Positions 46,444 through 55,516 of a DNA stretch of 64,000 nucleotides are shown here, piece after piece. A model generated the notes under the pieces. The model saw only the letters and a program-made list of their open reading frames with translations, did not search any database and was not told where the DNA came from. The first letter of the stretch is position 1. The number at the start of each line of letters is the position of its first letter. The position numbers and the translations under genes are program-made. The stretch is from Rhizorhapis suberifaciens (GTDB lineage: Bacteria; Pseudomonadota; Alphaproteobacteria; Sphingomonadales; Sphingomonadaceae), in contig NZ_JACHOV010000005.1 of NCBI RefSeq assembly GCF_014200045.1, positions 62,001-126,000 of the forward strand, written 5' to 3'.

Positions 46444-46806
46444 CTAATCCACCCTTGTGTCGTAAAGCACCTCAAACCCGCCGTAGATCAATCGTTTTCC
46501 ATCGAAAGGCATTTCGACCTCACCCACCTTCATCCTGGGGTCTTCCATGACTTTCTTGTTTCCTTCGTCGCGCACTTCCTTTGAAGGCCAGACGATCCAG
46601 GAAAAAACCACGGTTTCGCCCTCCTCTGCAATAACCGCGGTCCGAAAGTCGTTGAGCTTTCCTTCCGGCAAGTCATTGCCCCAGCATTCCACGATATGCA
46701 GCGCGCCATGTTCCCTGAAAATGGGTCCCGCCATGGCGGCGACCCGGCGATAGTCTTCCTTCTTATCCTTGGATACCGGAATGACGAAACCATCCACATA
46801 GGTCAT
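46444..46806 (-). CDS. DUF1428 (YbaA-like) protein
   Basis: A 120-residue ferredoxin-like-fold protein. MTYVDGFVIPVSKDKKEDYR and FSWIVWPSKEVRDEGNKKVM are the family marks, and MPFDGKRLIYGGFE the end. No catalytic residues are evident; function unknown. The ATG at 46806 is 26 bases after the end of the VOC gene on the same strand, so the pair forms a small operon. Confidence 0.88.
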   Translation of the reverse strand: MTYVDGFVIPVSKDKKEDYRRVAAMAGPIFREHGALHIVECWGNDLPEGKLNDFRTAVIAEEGETVVFSWIVWPSKEVRDEGNKKVMEDPRMKVGEVEMPFDGKRLIYGGFEVLYDTRVD

Positions 46807-46832
46807 GATATCTCTCCTCAAACCTGCGGAAC

Positions 46833-47258
46833 TTACTGATCCTGCCCGGCGCCTCCAGCCATTGCGGCCTCGACATCCATCCACATGACTTCCCAGATGT
46901 GGCCGTCCGGATCTTCAAAGCTGCGGCCATACATGAAGCCATAGTCCTGAATTGGGCGGGGCTCCCTGCCACCGGCCGTCAGCGCCTTGTTCACCGTGGC
47001 GTCCACGTCCGAACGGCTGTCCTCAGAAACGCAGAGCAGCACTTCCGTTTCCGTTCGGGCATCGGCAATTTTCTTGGGCGTGAACTGAGCGAACTTTTCA
47101 TGCGTCAGCAGCATCACGAATATCGTGTCGGAAAGTACCATGCATGACGCCGTTGCGTCGCAGAAACGCTCGTTCGGCGTAGCCCCTACGGTCCGATAAA
47201 AGGCCGTCGAACGGGCGAGGTCCGTTACCGGCAGGTTGACGAAAATCATTTTCGACAT
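46833..47258 (-). CDS. VOC superfamily (glyoxalase-like) protein
   Basis: A 141-residue protein of one to two betaalphabetabetabeta units: FVNLPVTDLARSTAFYRTVG at the start and RSFEDPDGHIWEVMWMD at the end, the latter with the metal-ligand Glu of VOC enzymes. The first ligand position (Asn after FV) is not a typical His, so metal binding may be incomplete. The ATG at 47258 follows GAGGAGAG. It leads DUF1428. A partly palindromic site lies over its promoter. Confidence 0.87.
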   Translation of the reverse strand: MSKMIFVNLPVTDLARSTAFYRTVGATPNERFCDATASCMVLSDTIFVMLLTHEKFAQFTPKKIADARTETEVLLCVSEDSRSDVDATVNKALTAGGREPRPIQDYGFMYGRSFEDPDGHIWEVMWMDVEAAMAGGAGQDQ

Positions 47259-47291
47259 GGCTCTCTCCTCTCTATTTCTTATATCTTTCTG

Positions 47292-47303
47292 AACCATATA
47301 GTT
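47292..47303 (-). promoter_or_regulatory. Near-palindrome over the putative VOC promoter
   Basis: AACCATATAGTT differs from a perfect 12-bp palindrome by one pair. On the minus strand it overlaps a TATATG -10-like box with TTACAA about 16 bases upstream. Palindromes of the AACCATATGGTT type precede ArsR-linked VOC genes elsewhere, but no ArsR gene is in the window. Confidence 0.35.
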
Positions 47304-47447
47304 ACTAAAAACAACTTTGTAATTTGGCCCGTAAGACGAGTTGAAAGCAACAGCAGACCAACCGTGTCGGCCTCAGCAAGCTTATGGATATAGTGGCTTG
47401 AAATTTTTGCCCCGCAAGGCAGGCGCTAGCGAGGGCCTGGATCGAAC

Positions 47448-48419
47448 CTATAGTTCGCCGCGCGACCGGCGTATTGCAAACCATTTCTTCACATTGGCAT
47501 TATGTTCTTCCAGCGTATCTGCAAAGATATGCCCGCCCTTCCCGTCCGCGACAAAGAAAAGCGCCTTGGTCGCGGCCGGGTGCAGCACCGCCTCGATCGA
47601 GGCACGGCTCGGATTGGCGATGGGTCCCCTGGGCAGTCCCGCCATGGAATAGGTGTTATAGTCGTTGACGGCCAGAATCTCCGACCGCTTTATGCGCCGG
47701 CCAAGAGCCTTGCCCTTGGTGATCGGATAGATGATCGTGGGGTCGGCCTGCAGCCGCATACCGATCCTAAGTCGATTGCTGTACACACCTGCCACGGTTG
47801 GACGCTCGGCGGGGACCCCCGTTTCTTTTTCCACAATGCTCGCCAGCGTTAGCGCTTCGAGCGGCGTCTTCACCACTATATCCTTGCTTCGCTTCGGCCA
47901 GAGCGCCGCCATGGTATTCTTCATGGCGTCCTGCATACGATCAAGGACCGCCTGTCGGCTTTCGCCGCGCTCATAGCTGTAGCTGTCAGGCAGTATGGAC
48001 CCTTCCGCAGGTATGCCCACTGGTCCGGACAGATACTTTTCCGCCTTCAGCTTCTCATAAACGAGGATGGATGGCATTCCCTCCGGGATCGTCACAAGCC
48101 GCGCAACAACCTTCCCGCTTTGCAGCAGGTTCAATATGTCGCGATTGCTGGCATGAGCCGGAATTCTATACTCGCCGGTTTTAATCGGCTGGTCCGACCC
48201 AAAAATTTTAGCGCGAATGAGAAACGTCTCAGCCGAGGAGATAACACGGGATTTTTCCATATCCCGCGCAGCCGCCGTCAGGGTAGCACCCTCCGGCACG
48301 ACTAAAGTCACGTCCGTCTCCGATGGGCCGGCGCCTGTCCAGCCCTGCACGAAGTTAAACGCAACGACCGCGGCGACGACAAGACCGGCAAAAAGAATCA
48401 GCCAGGCAAGTCGTCGCAT
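47448..48419 (-). CDS. mltG: Endolytic murein transglycosylase MltG (YceG)
   Basis: A 323-residue membrane-anchored protein: one membrane segment (about 5-25), a LysM-like part and the YceG domain with ASIVEKETGVPAERP, whose EKET glutamate is catalytic, then FSNRLRIGMRLQ-like VYSNRLRIGMRLQADPT and TYSMAGLPRGPIANP. It cuts nascent glycan strands to set their length. It follows fabF by 6 bases; fabF-(pabC)-mltG is a conserved order, here without pabC. Confidence 0.95.
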   Translation of the reverse strand: MRRLAWLILFAGLVVAAVVAFNFVQGWTGAGPSETDVTLVVPEGATLTAAARDMEKSRVISSAETFLIRAKIFGSDQPIKTGEYRIPAHASNRDILNLLQSGKVVARLVTIPEGMPSILVYEKLKAEKYLSGPVGIPAEGSILPDSYSYERGESRQAVLDRMQDAMKNTMAALWPKRSKDIVVKTPLEALTLASIVEKETGVPAERPTVAGVYSNRLRIGMRLQADPTIIYPITKGKALGRRIKRSEILAVNDYNTYSMAGLPRGPIANPSRASIEAVLHPAATKALFFVADGKGGHIFADTLEEHNANVKKWFAIRRSRGEL

Positions 48420-48425
48420 GACAGA

Positions 48426-49685
48426 TCAAATGGCCTTCATCACAAGGCTGGCATTGGTCCCGCCAAAGCCGAAGCTGTTGTTGAGTACGGCTGTGACTTT
48501 CCGTTCCTTTGCCTTGTGCGGCACCAGGTCGACGCCCACGCAATTTTCGCTGGGGTTATCGAGGTTAAGCGTCGGCGGCACAATCTGATCGCGGAGAGCC
48601 AGGATACAGAAGATGGACTCCACCGCACCCGCGCCGCCCAACAAGTGACCGATTGCCGATTTGGTGGAGGACATCGAAAGTTCGCCAAGGGCATTGCCGA
48701 AAAGGCGACGGACGGCGCCCAATTCCAACTCGTCCCCCAGCGGCGTGGATGTTCCGTGCGCATTGATATAGTCGATGTCCGACAGTGCCAGGCCCGACTT
48801 GCGCATCGCCATTTCCATGGCTCGGAATGCGCCAGAGCCTTCCGGATGCGGGGCGGTCACGTGATAAGCATCGCCCGACAAGCCATAGCCAATCACTTCG
48901 GCATAGATTTTCGCGCCGCGCGCCTTGGCATGCTCATATTCCTCGAGCACCACGACGCCCGCACCCTCTCCCATGACGAAACCATCGCGGTCCACATCAT
49001 AGGGACGTGACGCGCGCTCCGGCTGGTCATTGAAATTGGTCGAAAGCGCGCGCGCTTGGGCGAATCCCGCAATCCCGAGCGGACAAATCGCACTTTCCGC
49101 GCCGCCCGCCAACATGACATCGGCATCGTCCATGGCGATCATTCGCGCCGCATCGCCGATGCTGTGCGCGCCCGTCGAACAAGCCGTAACAACCGCGTGG
49201 TTGGGCCCCATCAGGCCATATTTGATGCTGACCTGGCCAGAGATAAGATTGATCAGGCGGCCGTGGACGAAGTGAGGAGACACGCGACGCGGTCCTTTTT
49301 CGTGCAGGACGATGGATTCGCTCTCGATCCCAGGAAGGCCGCCGATGCCTGACCCGATGGAGCAACCGGCCCTCAGGCGCTCGGCCTCGCTCATGTCCGT
49401 AAGACCGGCGTCCTCCAGCGCTTGCCCGGCGGCATCAATGCCATAGACAATGAAGGGATCAACCTGCCGCTGAACCTTATGATCGACACGCTTACCGGGA
49501 TCAAAGCCATATTCATGATCCGCGGGCTTCACCTCGCAAGCAATGCGGCAAGCCTGGTCGCTGGCGTCGAAGCGAGCGATCGTCGCTGCTCCCGACTTCG
49601 AAGCCAAAATATTCTTCCAGGTCGTTTCCACGCTACCGCCCAGGGGCGAAACCATGCCCAAACCGGTTACTACGACGCGACGCAT
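48426..49685 (-). CDS. fabF: Beta-ketoacyl-ACP synthase II
   Basis: A 419-residue condensing enzyme. VVTACSTGAHS holds the nucleophile Cys169, and NAHGTSTPLGD and SAIGHLLGGAG hold the two histidines. It extends acyl-ACP by two carbons with malonyl-ACP. The ATG at 49685 gives the normal start MRRVVVTGLG. An intrinsic terminator between acpP and fabF suggests that fabF is made at a lower level than acpP or partly from its own promoter. Confidence 0.97.
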   Translation of the reverse strand: MRRVVVTGLGMVSPLGGSVETTWKNILASKSGAATIARFDASDQACRIACEVKPADHEYGFDPGKRVDHKVQRQVDPFIVYGIDAAGQALEDAGLTDMSEAERLRAGCSIGSGIGGLPGIESESIVLHEKGPRRVSPHFVHGRLINLISGQVSIKYGLMGPNHAVVTACSTGAHSIGDAARMIAMDDADVMLAGGAESAICPLGIAGFAQARALSTNFNDQPERASRPYDVDRDGFVMGEGAGVVVLEEYEHAKARGAKIYAEVIGYGLSGDAYHVTAPHPEGSGAFRAMEMAMRKSGLALSDIDYINAHGTSTPLGDELELGAVRRLFGNALGELSMSSTKSAIGHLLGGAGAVESIFCILALRDQIVPPTLNLDNPSENCVGVDLVPHKAKERKVTAVLNNSFGFGGTNASLVMKAI

Positions 49686-49712
49686 ATCGTGCTCCAATTC
49701 CATTCACTACGC

Positions 49713-49757
49713 AAAACGGCTCTCCTTCCACGGGAAAGCCCCGGGGCCGGAGAGCCG
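49713..49757 (-). terminator. Intrinsic terminator between acpP and fabF
   Basis: Read on the minus strand, CGGCTCTCC pairs with GGAGAGCCG (9 bp, GC-rich inner loop) and is followed by TTTT. It lies inside the fab gene run, so it can only be partial or there is a promoter after it. Confidence 0.7.
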
Positions 49758-49803
49758 CTACGTTCAGATCATCGGCCCGTAATTTGGGTTCACACCGGCC
49801 AGA

Positions 49804-50040
49804 TCAGCCCTTGTTATTTTCGATATAATCAATGGCGTCCTTCACCGTTGCGATCTTTTCCGCCGCATCGTCGGGGATCTCAACGCCGAACTCTTCTTCG
49901 AAAGCCATGACCAGCTCAACAATGTCGAGGCTGTCGGCACCCAGATCGTCAATGAAGCTAGCTTCTTCGTTCACCTTTTCGGCTTCGACGCCAAGATGTT
50001 CGACTACGATCTTCTTTACCCGGTCGGCAGTCTCGCTCAT
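49804..50040 (-). CDS. acpP: Acyl carrier protein
   Basis: A 78-residue, very acidic protein. [13 protein letters not shown] carries Ser37, the attachment site for 4'-phosphopantetheine. It carries the growing acyl chain in fatty acid synthesis. AGAAGGA precedes the ATG. It lies between fabG (94 bases upstream) and a terminator, an arrangement that permits high expression of this abundant protein. Confidence 0.98.
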   Translation of the reverse strand: MSETADRVKKIVVEHLGVEAEKVNEEASFIDDLGADSLDIVELVMAFEEEFGVEIPDDAAEKIATVKDAIDYIENNKG

Positions 50041-50134
50041 GTGAAATCCTTCTGGTTGGGATATGAATTTTTCAATCGGAATCGCCCTAGTGGCTGATTA
50101 CGGGGTTCGCAAGACTATTTGCGGAAAGCCTGCA

Positions 50135-50872
50135 TTACAGCATCGCCATACCGCCGTTGACGTGCAACGTCTGGCCGGTGACATAACCGGCCTCTTTGCT
50201 GGCCAGATAGGCCACGGCCGCGCCGATATCGTCGCCCTCGCCAAGCTTTCCTGCCGGGATCTTTCCAAGCAGCGCTTCCTTCTGCGCATCGGGAAGTACA
50301 TCCGTCATGGCGGATTTGATGAAGCCGGGGGCCACGCAATTGACCGTGATGCTACGGCTCGCAAGCTCCTGCGCCAAGGCCTTCGACATGCCGACGAGCC
50401 CCGCCTTTGACGCCGCGTAATTGGCCTGCCCGGGATTGCCCGTCGCGCCGACAACGGACGTGATCGAGATGATACGACCAAAGCGCGCCTTCATCATCGG
50501 CTTGCATGCCGCGCGGGCCAGGCGGAAGGCGGCCTCCAGATTGACCCGTATCACCTGATCCCACTCTTCGTCCTTCATCCGCATCGCAAGATTGTCGCGC
50601 GTCACACCAGCATTGTTGATGAGAATATCCAGCTTGCCCAGCTTTTCGACTGCGGCAGGAACCAGCCCATCCACCGCCGCAGGATCGGAGAGGTTGCAAG
50701 GCAGGATCACATGATCGCCGCCTAGTTCAGCCCGGAATCCTGCCAGTTTTTCTTCGCTCGTGCCGGACAAGGCCAGCTGCGCGCCCTGCCCAGCCAACGC
50801 CTTGGCAATGGCCGAGCCAATTCCGCCGGTGGAACCTGTAACAAGGGCAGTCATGCCTGTGAGATCGAACAT
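50135..50872 (-). CDS. fabG: 3-oxoacyl-ACP reductase
   Basis: A 245-residue short-chain dehydrogenase. TGSTGGIG binds NADPH, and Ser139, Tyr152 and Lys156 (SVVG, NYAASK) are the catalytic triad; PGFIKSAMTDVLP is typical of FabG. It reduces 3-oxoacyl-ACP to the 3-hydroxy form. The ATG at 50872 is chosen; a longer start at 50896 adds eight residues. It follows fabD by 51 bases. Confidence 0.97.
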   Translation of the reverse strand: MFDLTGMTALVTGSTGGIGSAIAKALAGQGAQLALSGTSEEKLAGFRAELGGDHVILPCNLSDPAAVDGLVPAAVEKLGKLDILINNAGVTRDNLAMRMKDEEWDQVIRVNLEAAFRLARAACKPMMKARFGRIISITSVVGATGNPGQANYAASKAGLVGMSKALAQELASRSITVNCVAPGFIKSAMTDVLPDAQKEALLGKIPAGKLGEGDDIGAAVAYLASKEAGYVTGQTLHVNGGMAML

Positions 50873-50923
50873 ATATGTCCCTTTTTGCTGCATCATTCCG
50901 TAAAACGGAGCTGACCGATAAAA

Positions 50924-51859
50924 TTAGAGGCTCGCCGCCAAGGCTTCGATATCGTCCATCGAAACGACGCTCGTGACCTTAGAATCCGGAGCGATGCGCT
51001 TCACCATTGCACCCAGCACCTTGCCGCCCAGTTCGACGAACTCGCCGACCCCGGCCTCAGACATGGCGGCGACGGATTCGCGCCAGCGGACCATGGCGGT
51101 CACTTGCTCGACAAGCCGTGCCCGAATACCGTCGGGATCGGCGATGGGCGCGGCGAGAACGTTCGCATAGACCGGGACCAGGGGCGCGCGCAGGTCCGCG
51201 CTGGCCAGAGCCTCTGCCATGGCGTCGGCCGCTGGTCGCATCAGAGGGCAATGAAAGGGCGCAGAAACCGGCAGCAGCACCGCTCGCTTCGCGCCCATCT
51301 CCTTCGCCAATGGCAATGCCCGCTCAACCGCGCTGCGATGGCCGGAAATCACTACCTGAGAGGGATCATTATCATTGGCGACCGTACAAACCTCGCCCTG
51401 TGCCGCTGCATTGGCAATTGCCTGGGCCTTTTCCAGATCCGCGCCGAGCAACGCCGCCATGGCTCCTTCGCCCACAGGGACAGCCGCCTGCATCGCCTTG
51501 CCGCGCAATTTGAGCAGCTTTGCCGTCGTCGCAAGGTCCAGCGCCTCCGCCGCACACAGGGCGGTATATTCGCCAAGGCTGTGGCCCGCCACGAAATCCG
51601 CCTTGTCGGCTAGCCTGATGCCGCCTTCCTTTTCCAGCACCCGAAGCGTGGCGATCGCGTTCGCCATGATCGCGGGCTGAGCATTTTCCGTCAGCGTCAG
51701 GTCGCTTTCGGGTCCTTCACACATGATGCGGAACAGATGTTGCCCTAAGGCGTCGTCCACTTCCTGGAACACCTCGCGCGCGATCGGACTTGCATCGACA
51801 AGCGCCTTGCCCATGCCTACAGACTGGCTACCCTGGCCCGGAAAGATGAATGCCCTCAT
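50924..51859 (-). CDS. fabD: Malonyl-CoA:ACP transacylase
   Basis: A 311-residue acyltransferase. IFPGQGSQSVGMG opens the protein, GHSLGE holds the nucleophile Ser94, and VSAPFHCPLM holds the catalytic His. It moves malonyl groups from CoA to ACP. It is the first gene of fabD-fabG-acpP-fabF-mltG; the promoter should lie in 51860-52017, shared with the divergent efflux operon. Confidence 0.97.
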   Translation of the reverse strand: MRAFIFPGQGSQSVGMGKALVDASPIAREVFQEVDDALGQHLFRIMCEGPESDLTLTENAQPAIMANAIATLRVLEKEGGIRLADKADFVAGHSLGEYTALCAAEALDLATTAKLLKLRGKAMQAAVPVGEGAMAALLGADLEKAQAIANAAAQGEVCTVANDNDPSQVVISGHRSAVERALPLAKEMGAKRAVLLPVSAPFHCPLMRPAADAMAEALASADLRAPLVPVYANVLAAPIADPDGIRARLVEQVTAMVRWRESVAAMSEAGVGEFVELGGKVLGAMVKRIAPDSKVTSVVSMDDIEALAASL

Positions 51860-52017
51860 TGCCCGATACTCCCTTTGCCCGCCCGGTTTGTTACACTTTG
51901 CGACACTAAATTCATTGTGGTGAAAGGTGGATTTGGGCAGGAACTAGATAGGCAAGGGCCGCTACGCAAGCGGGACGTGCCGAAAATTCGTTTAACCTCT
52001 TTCGGAGTCACCCAGTC

Positions 52018-53412
52018 GTGCGTCACACAGTTCTCCTGACCTTGGGACTTGCGGTTGTGACGGGCGGCTGCGCTGCTGGACCCGATTATCGAGCGCCGAA
52101 CGAGGCCGCACTGGGAGTGCCCGATCAATATTATCAGGACCAGGGCGAAGCGATTACCGATGTCCAGCTTGCGAACTGGTGGAGGCAACTGAATGACCCA
52201 ACGCTCAATGCCTTGATCGACAAGGCCATCGGAGCGAATCTGGAAGTGGCCCAGGCCAAGGCGCGCTTGCGTCAGGCCAGGGAAGCGACGGTGCAATCTC
52301 GTGCCGAATGGCTGCCCACCGTCGATGCGTCAGCAGGTGCAGGCCGTGATTTCGATAACGATGCAAAGGACAGCAGCCGCTTTACCCTCGCTGCTGACGC
52401 TGCATGGGAAATCGACCTTTTCGGCGGGATCAGCCGCTTGGTCGAGGCGTCCCGAGCCGATGCCCAGGCGACTTATTATAATCTTGCCAGCGTCCGCACC
52501 GCGATCATTGCAGAGCTCGCCACCAACTATATTCAGGCGCGATTGGCGCAGGAACAACTCGGCATCGCCCGCAACACTCTGGACATCCAGACGGAAAACC
52601 TCAACATCGCCGGCTGGAGAGTTCAGGCTGGTCTGGTGTCGTCGCTGGATGAGGAAAGCGCCCGGTCCCAACGCGCGCAAACGGCCGCCAGCATTCCGGC
52701 ACTGGAAGCGATCTATCGTGGGGCTTTGAACCGCATTGCCGTGCTGACCGGCCAAGCACCAGGAGCTTCCACCGCGATGCTCGAAGCGGGTGGCCCAATC
52801 CCGACAGCGCCAGCCGGCCTGGTGACGGGCATACCGGGGGACACGCTTCGACAGCGGCCCGATGTCCGCAGCGCCGAGCGCACGCTTGCGGCGGAAACGG
52901 CGCGGATAGGCGTCGCCAAGGCCCAATTGCTGCCTACGTTTCAGATCAGCGGCAACGTCGGCACCAGCGCCCTTTCCCTGGGCAAGTTGACCGACGTCAT
53001 CACCGGCGGATTGTTCGCCAACGTGGCGCAGGTGATTTTTGACGGAGGCCGGCGCGCTTCGGAAATCCGGGCGCAGCGCGCCGCGACGGAAGGCGCGTTC
53101 GCCACATACAAGCTAAGCGTGCTCAGCGCTCTGGAAGATGTCGAAAATGCCCTGTCAGCCGTACAGTCGGCAAGGGGACGCACCGAACAGTTTGCGATTG
53201 CGCTGGATGCTTCCCAAAACAGCGCACTTCTTGCCCGCAGCCAATATCAGGCTGGGCTTACCGACTTTCAAACCTTACTGACTGCCGAGCAATCCCTGCT
53301 CTCCGCGCGCGAGGGCCTTGCCAGCGCCCAGGCCGATCAAGCCTTGGCCTTGGTACAGCTCTATAGCGCGCTGGGCGGCGGCTGGCAGACGATGGACGGA
53401 ACGACGCAATGA
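52018..53412 (+). CDS. NodT-family outer-membrane efflux lipoprotein (TolC-like)
   Basis: A 464-residue protein starting with GTG. The lipobox VTGGC puts the lipid on Cys18; PDYRAPNEA after it and the two repeated OEP domains with long helices (LRQAREATVQSRAEWLP, LLPTFQISGNVGTSALS) are typical of the NodT/OprM group. It forms the trimeric outer-membrane duct of a tripartite pump. Its stop overlaps the adaptor gene by 4 bases, so adaptor, ATPase and permease downstream belong to one operon. Confidence 0.94.
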   Translation: MRHTVLLTLGLAVVTGGCAAGPDYRAPNEAALGVPDQYYQDQGEAITDVQLANWWRQLNDPTLNALIDKAIGANLEVAQAKARLRQAREATVQSRAEWLPTVDASAGAGRDFDNDAKDSSRFTLAADAAWEIDLFGGISRLVEASRADAQATYYNLASVRTAIIAELATNYIQARLAQEQLGIARNTLDIQTENLNIAGWRVQAGLVSSLDEESARSQRAQTAASIPALEAIYRGALNRIAVLTGQAPGASTAMLEAGGPIPTAPAGLVTGIPGDTLRQRPDVRSAERTLAAETARIGVAKAQLLPTFQISGNVGTSALSLGKLTDVITGGLFANVAQVIFDGGRRASEIRAQRAATEGAFATYKLSVLSALEDVENALSAVQSARGRTEQFAIALDASQNSALLARSQYQAGLTDFQTLLTAEQSLLSAREGLASAQADQALALVQLYSALGGGWQTMDGTTQ

Positions 53413-54767
53413 ACGACGAAAGCAGAACCATAACGGACGCGCAGGAGGGCATCGACCTCCACGAATTCCTAGGCGTGAAGCCAGAGCAGCCATGGAAGAA
53501 ATGGGCAGTTCGCGGTGGCATCGGTATATTGCTGCTGGTCCTCGTGCTTCTCCTGGGCCGTTGCTTTGCGAGCCGCGATGCCGCGCAATATGCAACCGAA
53601 GATCTGGAACGCGGCAATCTGGTTGTCACCGTTTCCGCGACCGGCAATCTGAAACCGATCAATCAGGTCGATGTCGGATCTGAACAGTCGGGTCTCATCA
53701 CCGATGTTTATGTCGACGTGAATGATCGGGTGGTGAAGGGACAGCCCCTTGCCACCCTCGATACGTCACGCCTGGTGGACACCGTAAATCAGGCGCGGGC
53801 CGAGGTGGCTGCCGCAGAGGCGGGCGTAGGGGAATCTCAGGCTACCGCTTCTCAGACCAGGTCCAATCTCGAACGGCTGGAGCAGGTCTATAAGCTTTCC
53901 GGCGGAAAAGTCCCGTCCAAGACCGAATTGGATGCTGGCCGGGCCGACTCCCGCCGTGCAGTTGCAGCCGTGCGCTCCGCTCAGGCGCAGGTTCTGCAGG
54001 CACGGGCGCAACTTGCCACTGCACTGACCAATCTCACCAAGGGCCGAATTTATTCGCCCGTCACCGGCGTGGTTCTTTCCCGCGATATTGAGCCGGGGCA
54101 AACCGTTGCGGCTTCTCTCAACGCTCCCGTCCTGTTCACCATCGCCGAAGATCTTTCGCAGATGGAACTCGACGTGGATGTGGATGAGGCAGATGTGGGC
54201 GAAGTTAAGGCTGGGCAGCGCGCTACCTTTACCGTGGACGCATTCCCCGGCCAGACATTCCCGGCCCGTATCGAACGAGTCAATGTGGGCTCCAATTCCA
54301 GCGAAAGCGCCTCTTCCTCCTCATCCTCCTCTTCGTCCAGCAGCGCCTCGACCGGCAATGTGGTTGCCTACACCGCCGTTCTTTCAGTCAATAATGAAAA
54401 GCTGAACCTTAGACCCGGCATGACCGCGACGGCGGAAATCGTCACGCGCGAGGAGAATAATGTCCTTCTGGTGCCTAACGCTGCGCTGCGTTTTTCTCCT
54501 GAAAGGGCAGCTCGCGCGGGCCGCCAGAATAGCGGCGTCACCAGTGTGCTCATGCCGCCCCGCGGCCGTCGCAATCGGGGCAATCAGGAAGTCACCATTG
54601 GTCGCGGCAGCAAGCAGACGATCTACATCCTTGATGAAGATGGCCAGCCTCAGCCGATTCAGGTGCGCGTCGGCGAATCCAACGGCAGTCAGTCCCAAGT
54701 CACTGGCAAGGACCTGAAGCCAGGTATGAAGGTCGTTACAGGCCAGCTCGCCAGCGGAGAGAAGTGA
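53409..54767 (+). CDS. Periplasmic adaptor (membrane fusion) protein, MacA-like
   Basis: A 452-residue adaptor: a short cytoplasmic start, one membrane segment (about 36-53), then barrel-sandwich, helical hairpin and beta-barrel domains, with VTVSATGNLKPINQVDVGSE-like strands and TNLTKGRIYSPVTGVVLSRD of the lipoyl-type half-motif. An almost pure serine run (about 297-316) interrupts the barrel domain, unlike E. coli MacA. It joins the permease in the inner membrane to the NodT duct. ABC-type partners downstream point to MacA rather than an RND adaptor. Confidence 0.92.
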   Translation: MNDESRTITDAQEGIDLHEFLGVKPEQPWKKWAVRGGIGILLLVLVLLLGRCFASRDAAQYATEDLERGNLVVTVSATGNLKPINQVDVGSEQSGLITDVYVDVNDRVVKGQPLATLDTSRLVDTVNQARAEVAAAEAGVGESQATASQTRSNLERLEQVYKLSGGKVPSKTELDAGRADSRRAVAAVRSAQAQVLQARAQLATALTNLTKGRIYSPVTGVVLSRDIEPGQTVAASLNAPVLFTIAEDLSQMELDVDVDEADVGEVKAGQRATFTVDAFPGQTFPARIERVNVGSNSSESASSSSSSSSSSSASTGNVVAYTAVLSVNNEKLNLRPGMTATAEIVTREENNVLLVPNAALRFSPERAARAGRQNSGVTSVLMPPRGRRNRGNQEVTIGRGSKQTIYILDEDGQPQPIQVRVGESNGSQSQVTGKDLKPGMKVVTGQLASGEK

Positions 54768-54774
54768 GGCCGTG

Positions 54775-55479
54775 ATGCACCCTCCCCTCATTTCCCTGCG
54801 GGGCGTGACCAAAAGCTTTGGCGAAGGCCCTGCCGCTTTTCAGGCGCTGAAAGGCGTGGACATGGACATCCAGCAAGGGGATTTCGTCGCCGTAATGGGA
54901 CCGTCGGGCTCCGGCAAATCGACAACGATGAACATTCTGGGTTGCCTGGACGTGCCGACCAGCGGCAGCTTCACCTTTCGCGGTGTTCATGTCGAACGGT
55001 TGGACCGGGATCAACGGGCGCTGCTGCGGCGCAAATATCTCGGCTTCGTGTTCCAGGGCTTCAACCTGTTGGCCCGTACCACTGCGCTTGAAAATGTTGA
55101 GCTACCCCTGCTCTATCGCGGCGAAAGCAAGATGGCCCGGCATGAAGCTGGCATGGCCGCTTTGGACAAGGTGGGCCTGAAAGATTGGTGGGACCACACG
55201 CCTGCCGAACTTTCCGGCGGACAGCAGCAGCGTGTCGCTATCGCACGCGCCATCGTCACTCGCCCCGATGTGCTGCTTGCAGATGAGCCGACCGGCAATC
55301 TGGATACCGAACGATCGATTGAGATCATGCAGCTTCTGACTGACCTCAATCGCAATAGCGGCATCACCATTTTGATGGTCACGCACGAAGAAGAGATGGC
55401 CGCCTTTGCTCACACCATTGTTCATTTTCGCGATGGGCTGGTGGAACGGCACCACAAGAACGGGGTGAAGACGGCATGA
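54775..55479 (+). CDS. ABC transporter ATP-binding protein, MacB/LolD type
   Basis: A 234-residue ATPase. MGPSGSGKST is Walker A, LSGGQQQRVAIARAI the ABC signature and VLLADEPTGNLD Walker B, with MVTHEEEMA the H-loop. FVFQGFNLLARTTALENVELP is typical of the LolD/MacB subfamily. The GTG right before the ATG at 54775 is in frame but not needed. In E. coli the matching domain is fused to the permease; here the permease is a separate gene 37 bases on. Confidence 0.94.
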   Translation: MHPPLISLRGVTKSFGEGPAAFQALKGVDMDIQQGDFVAVMGPSGSGKSTTMNILGCLDVPTSGSFTFRGVHVERLDRDQRALLRRKYLGFVFQGFNLLARTTALENVELPLLYRGESKMARHEAGMAALDKVGLKDWWDHTPAELSGGQQQRVAIARAIVTRPDVLLADEPTGNLDTERSIEIMQLLTDLNRNSGITILMVTHEEEMAAFAHTIVHFRDGLVERHHKNGVKTA

Positions 55480-55516
55480 TAGCGACGCCATTCCCTCGGG
55501 CCGGAGAAGCGGCCTC

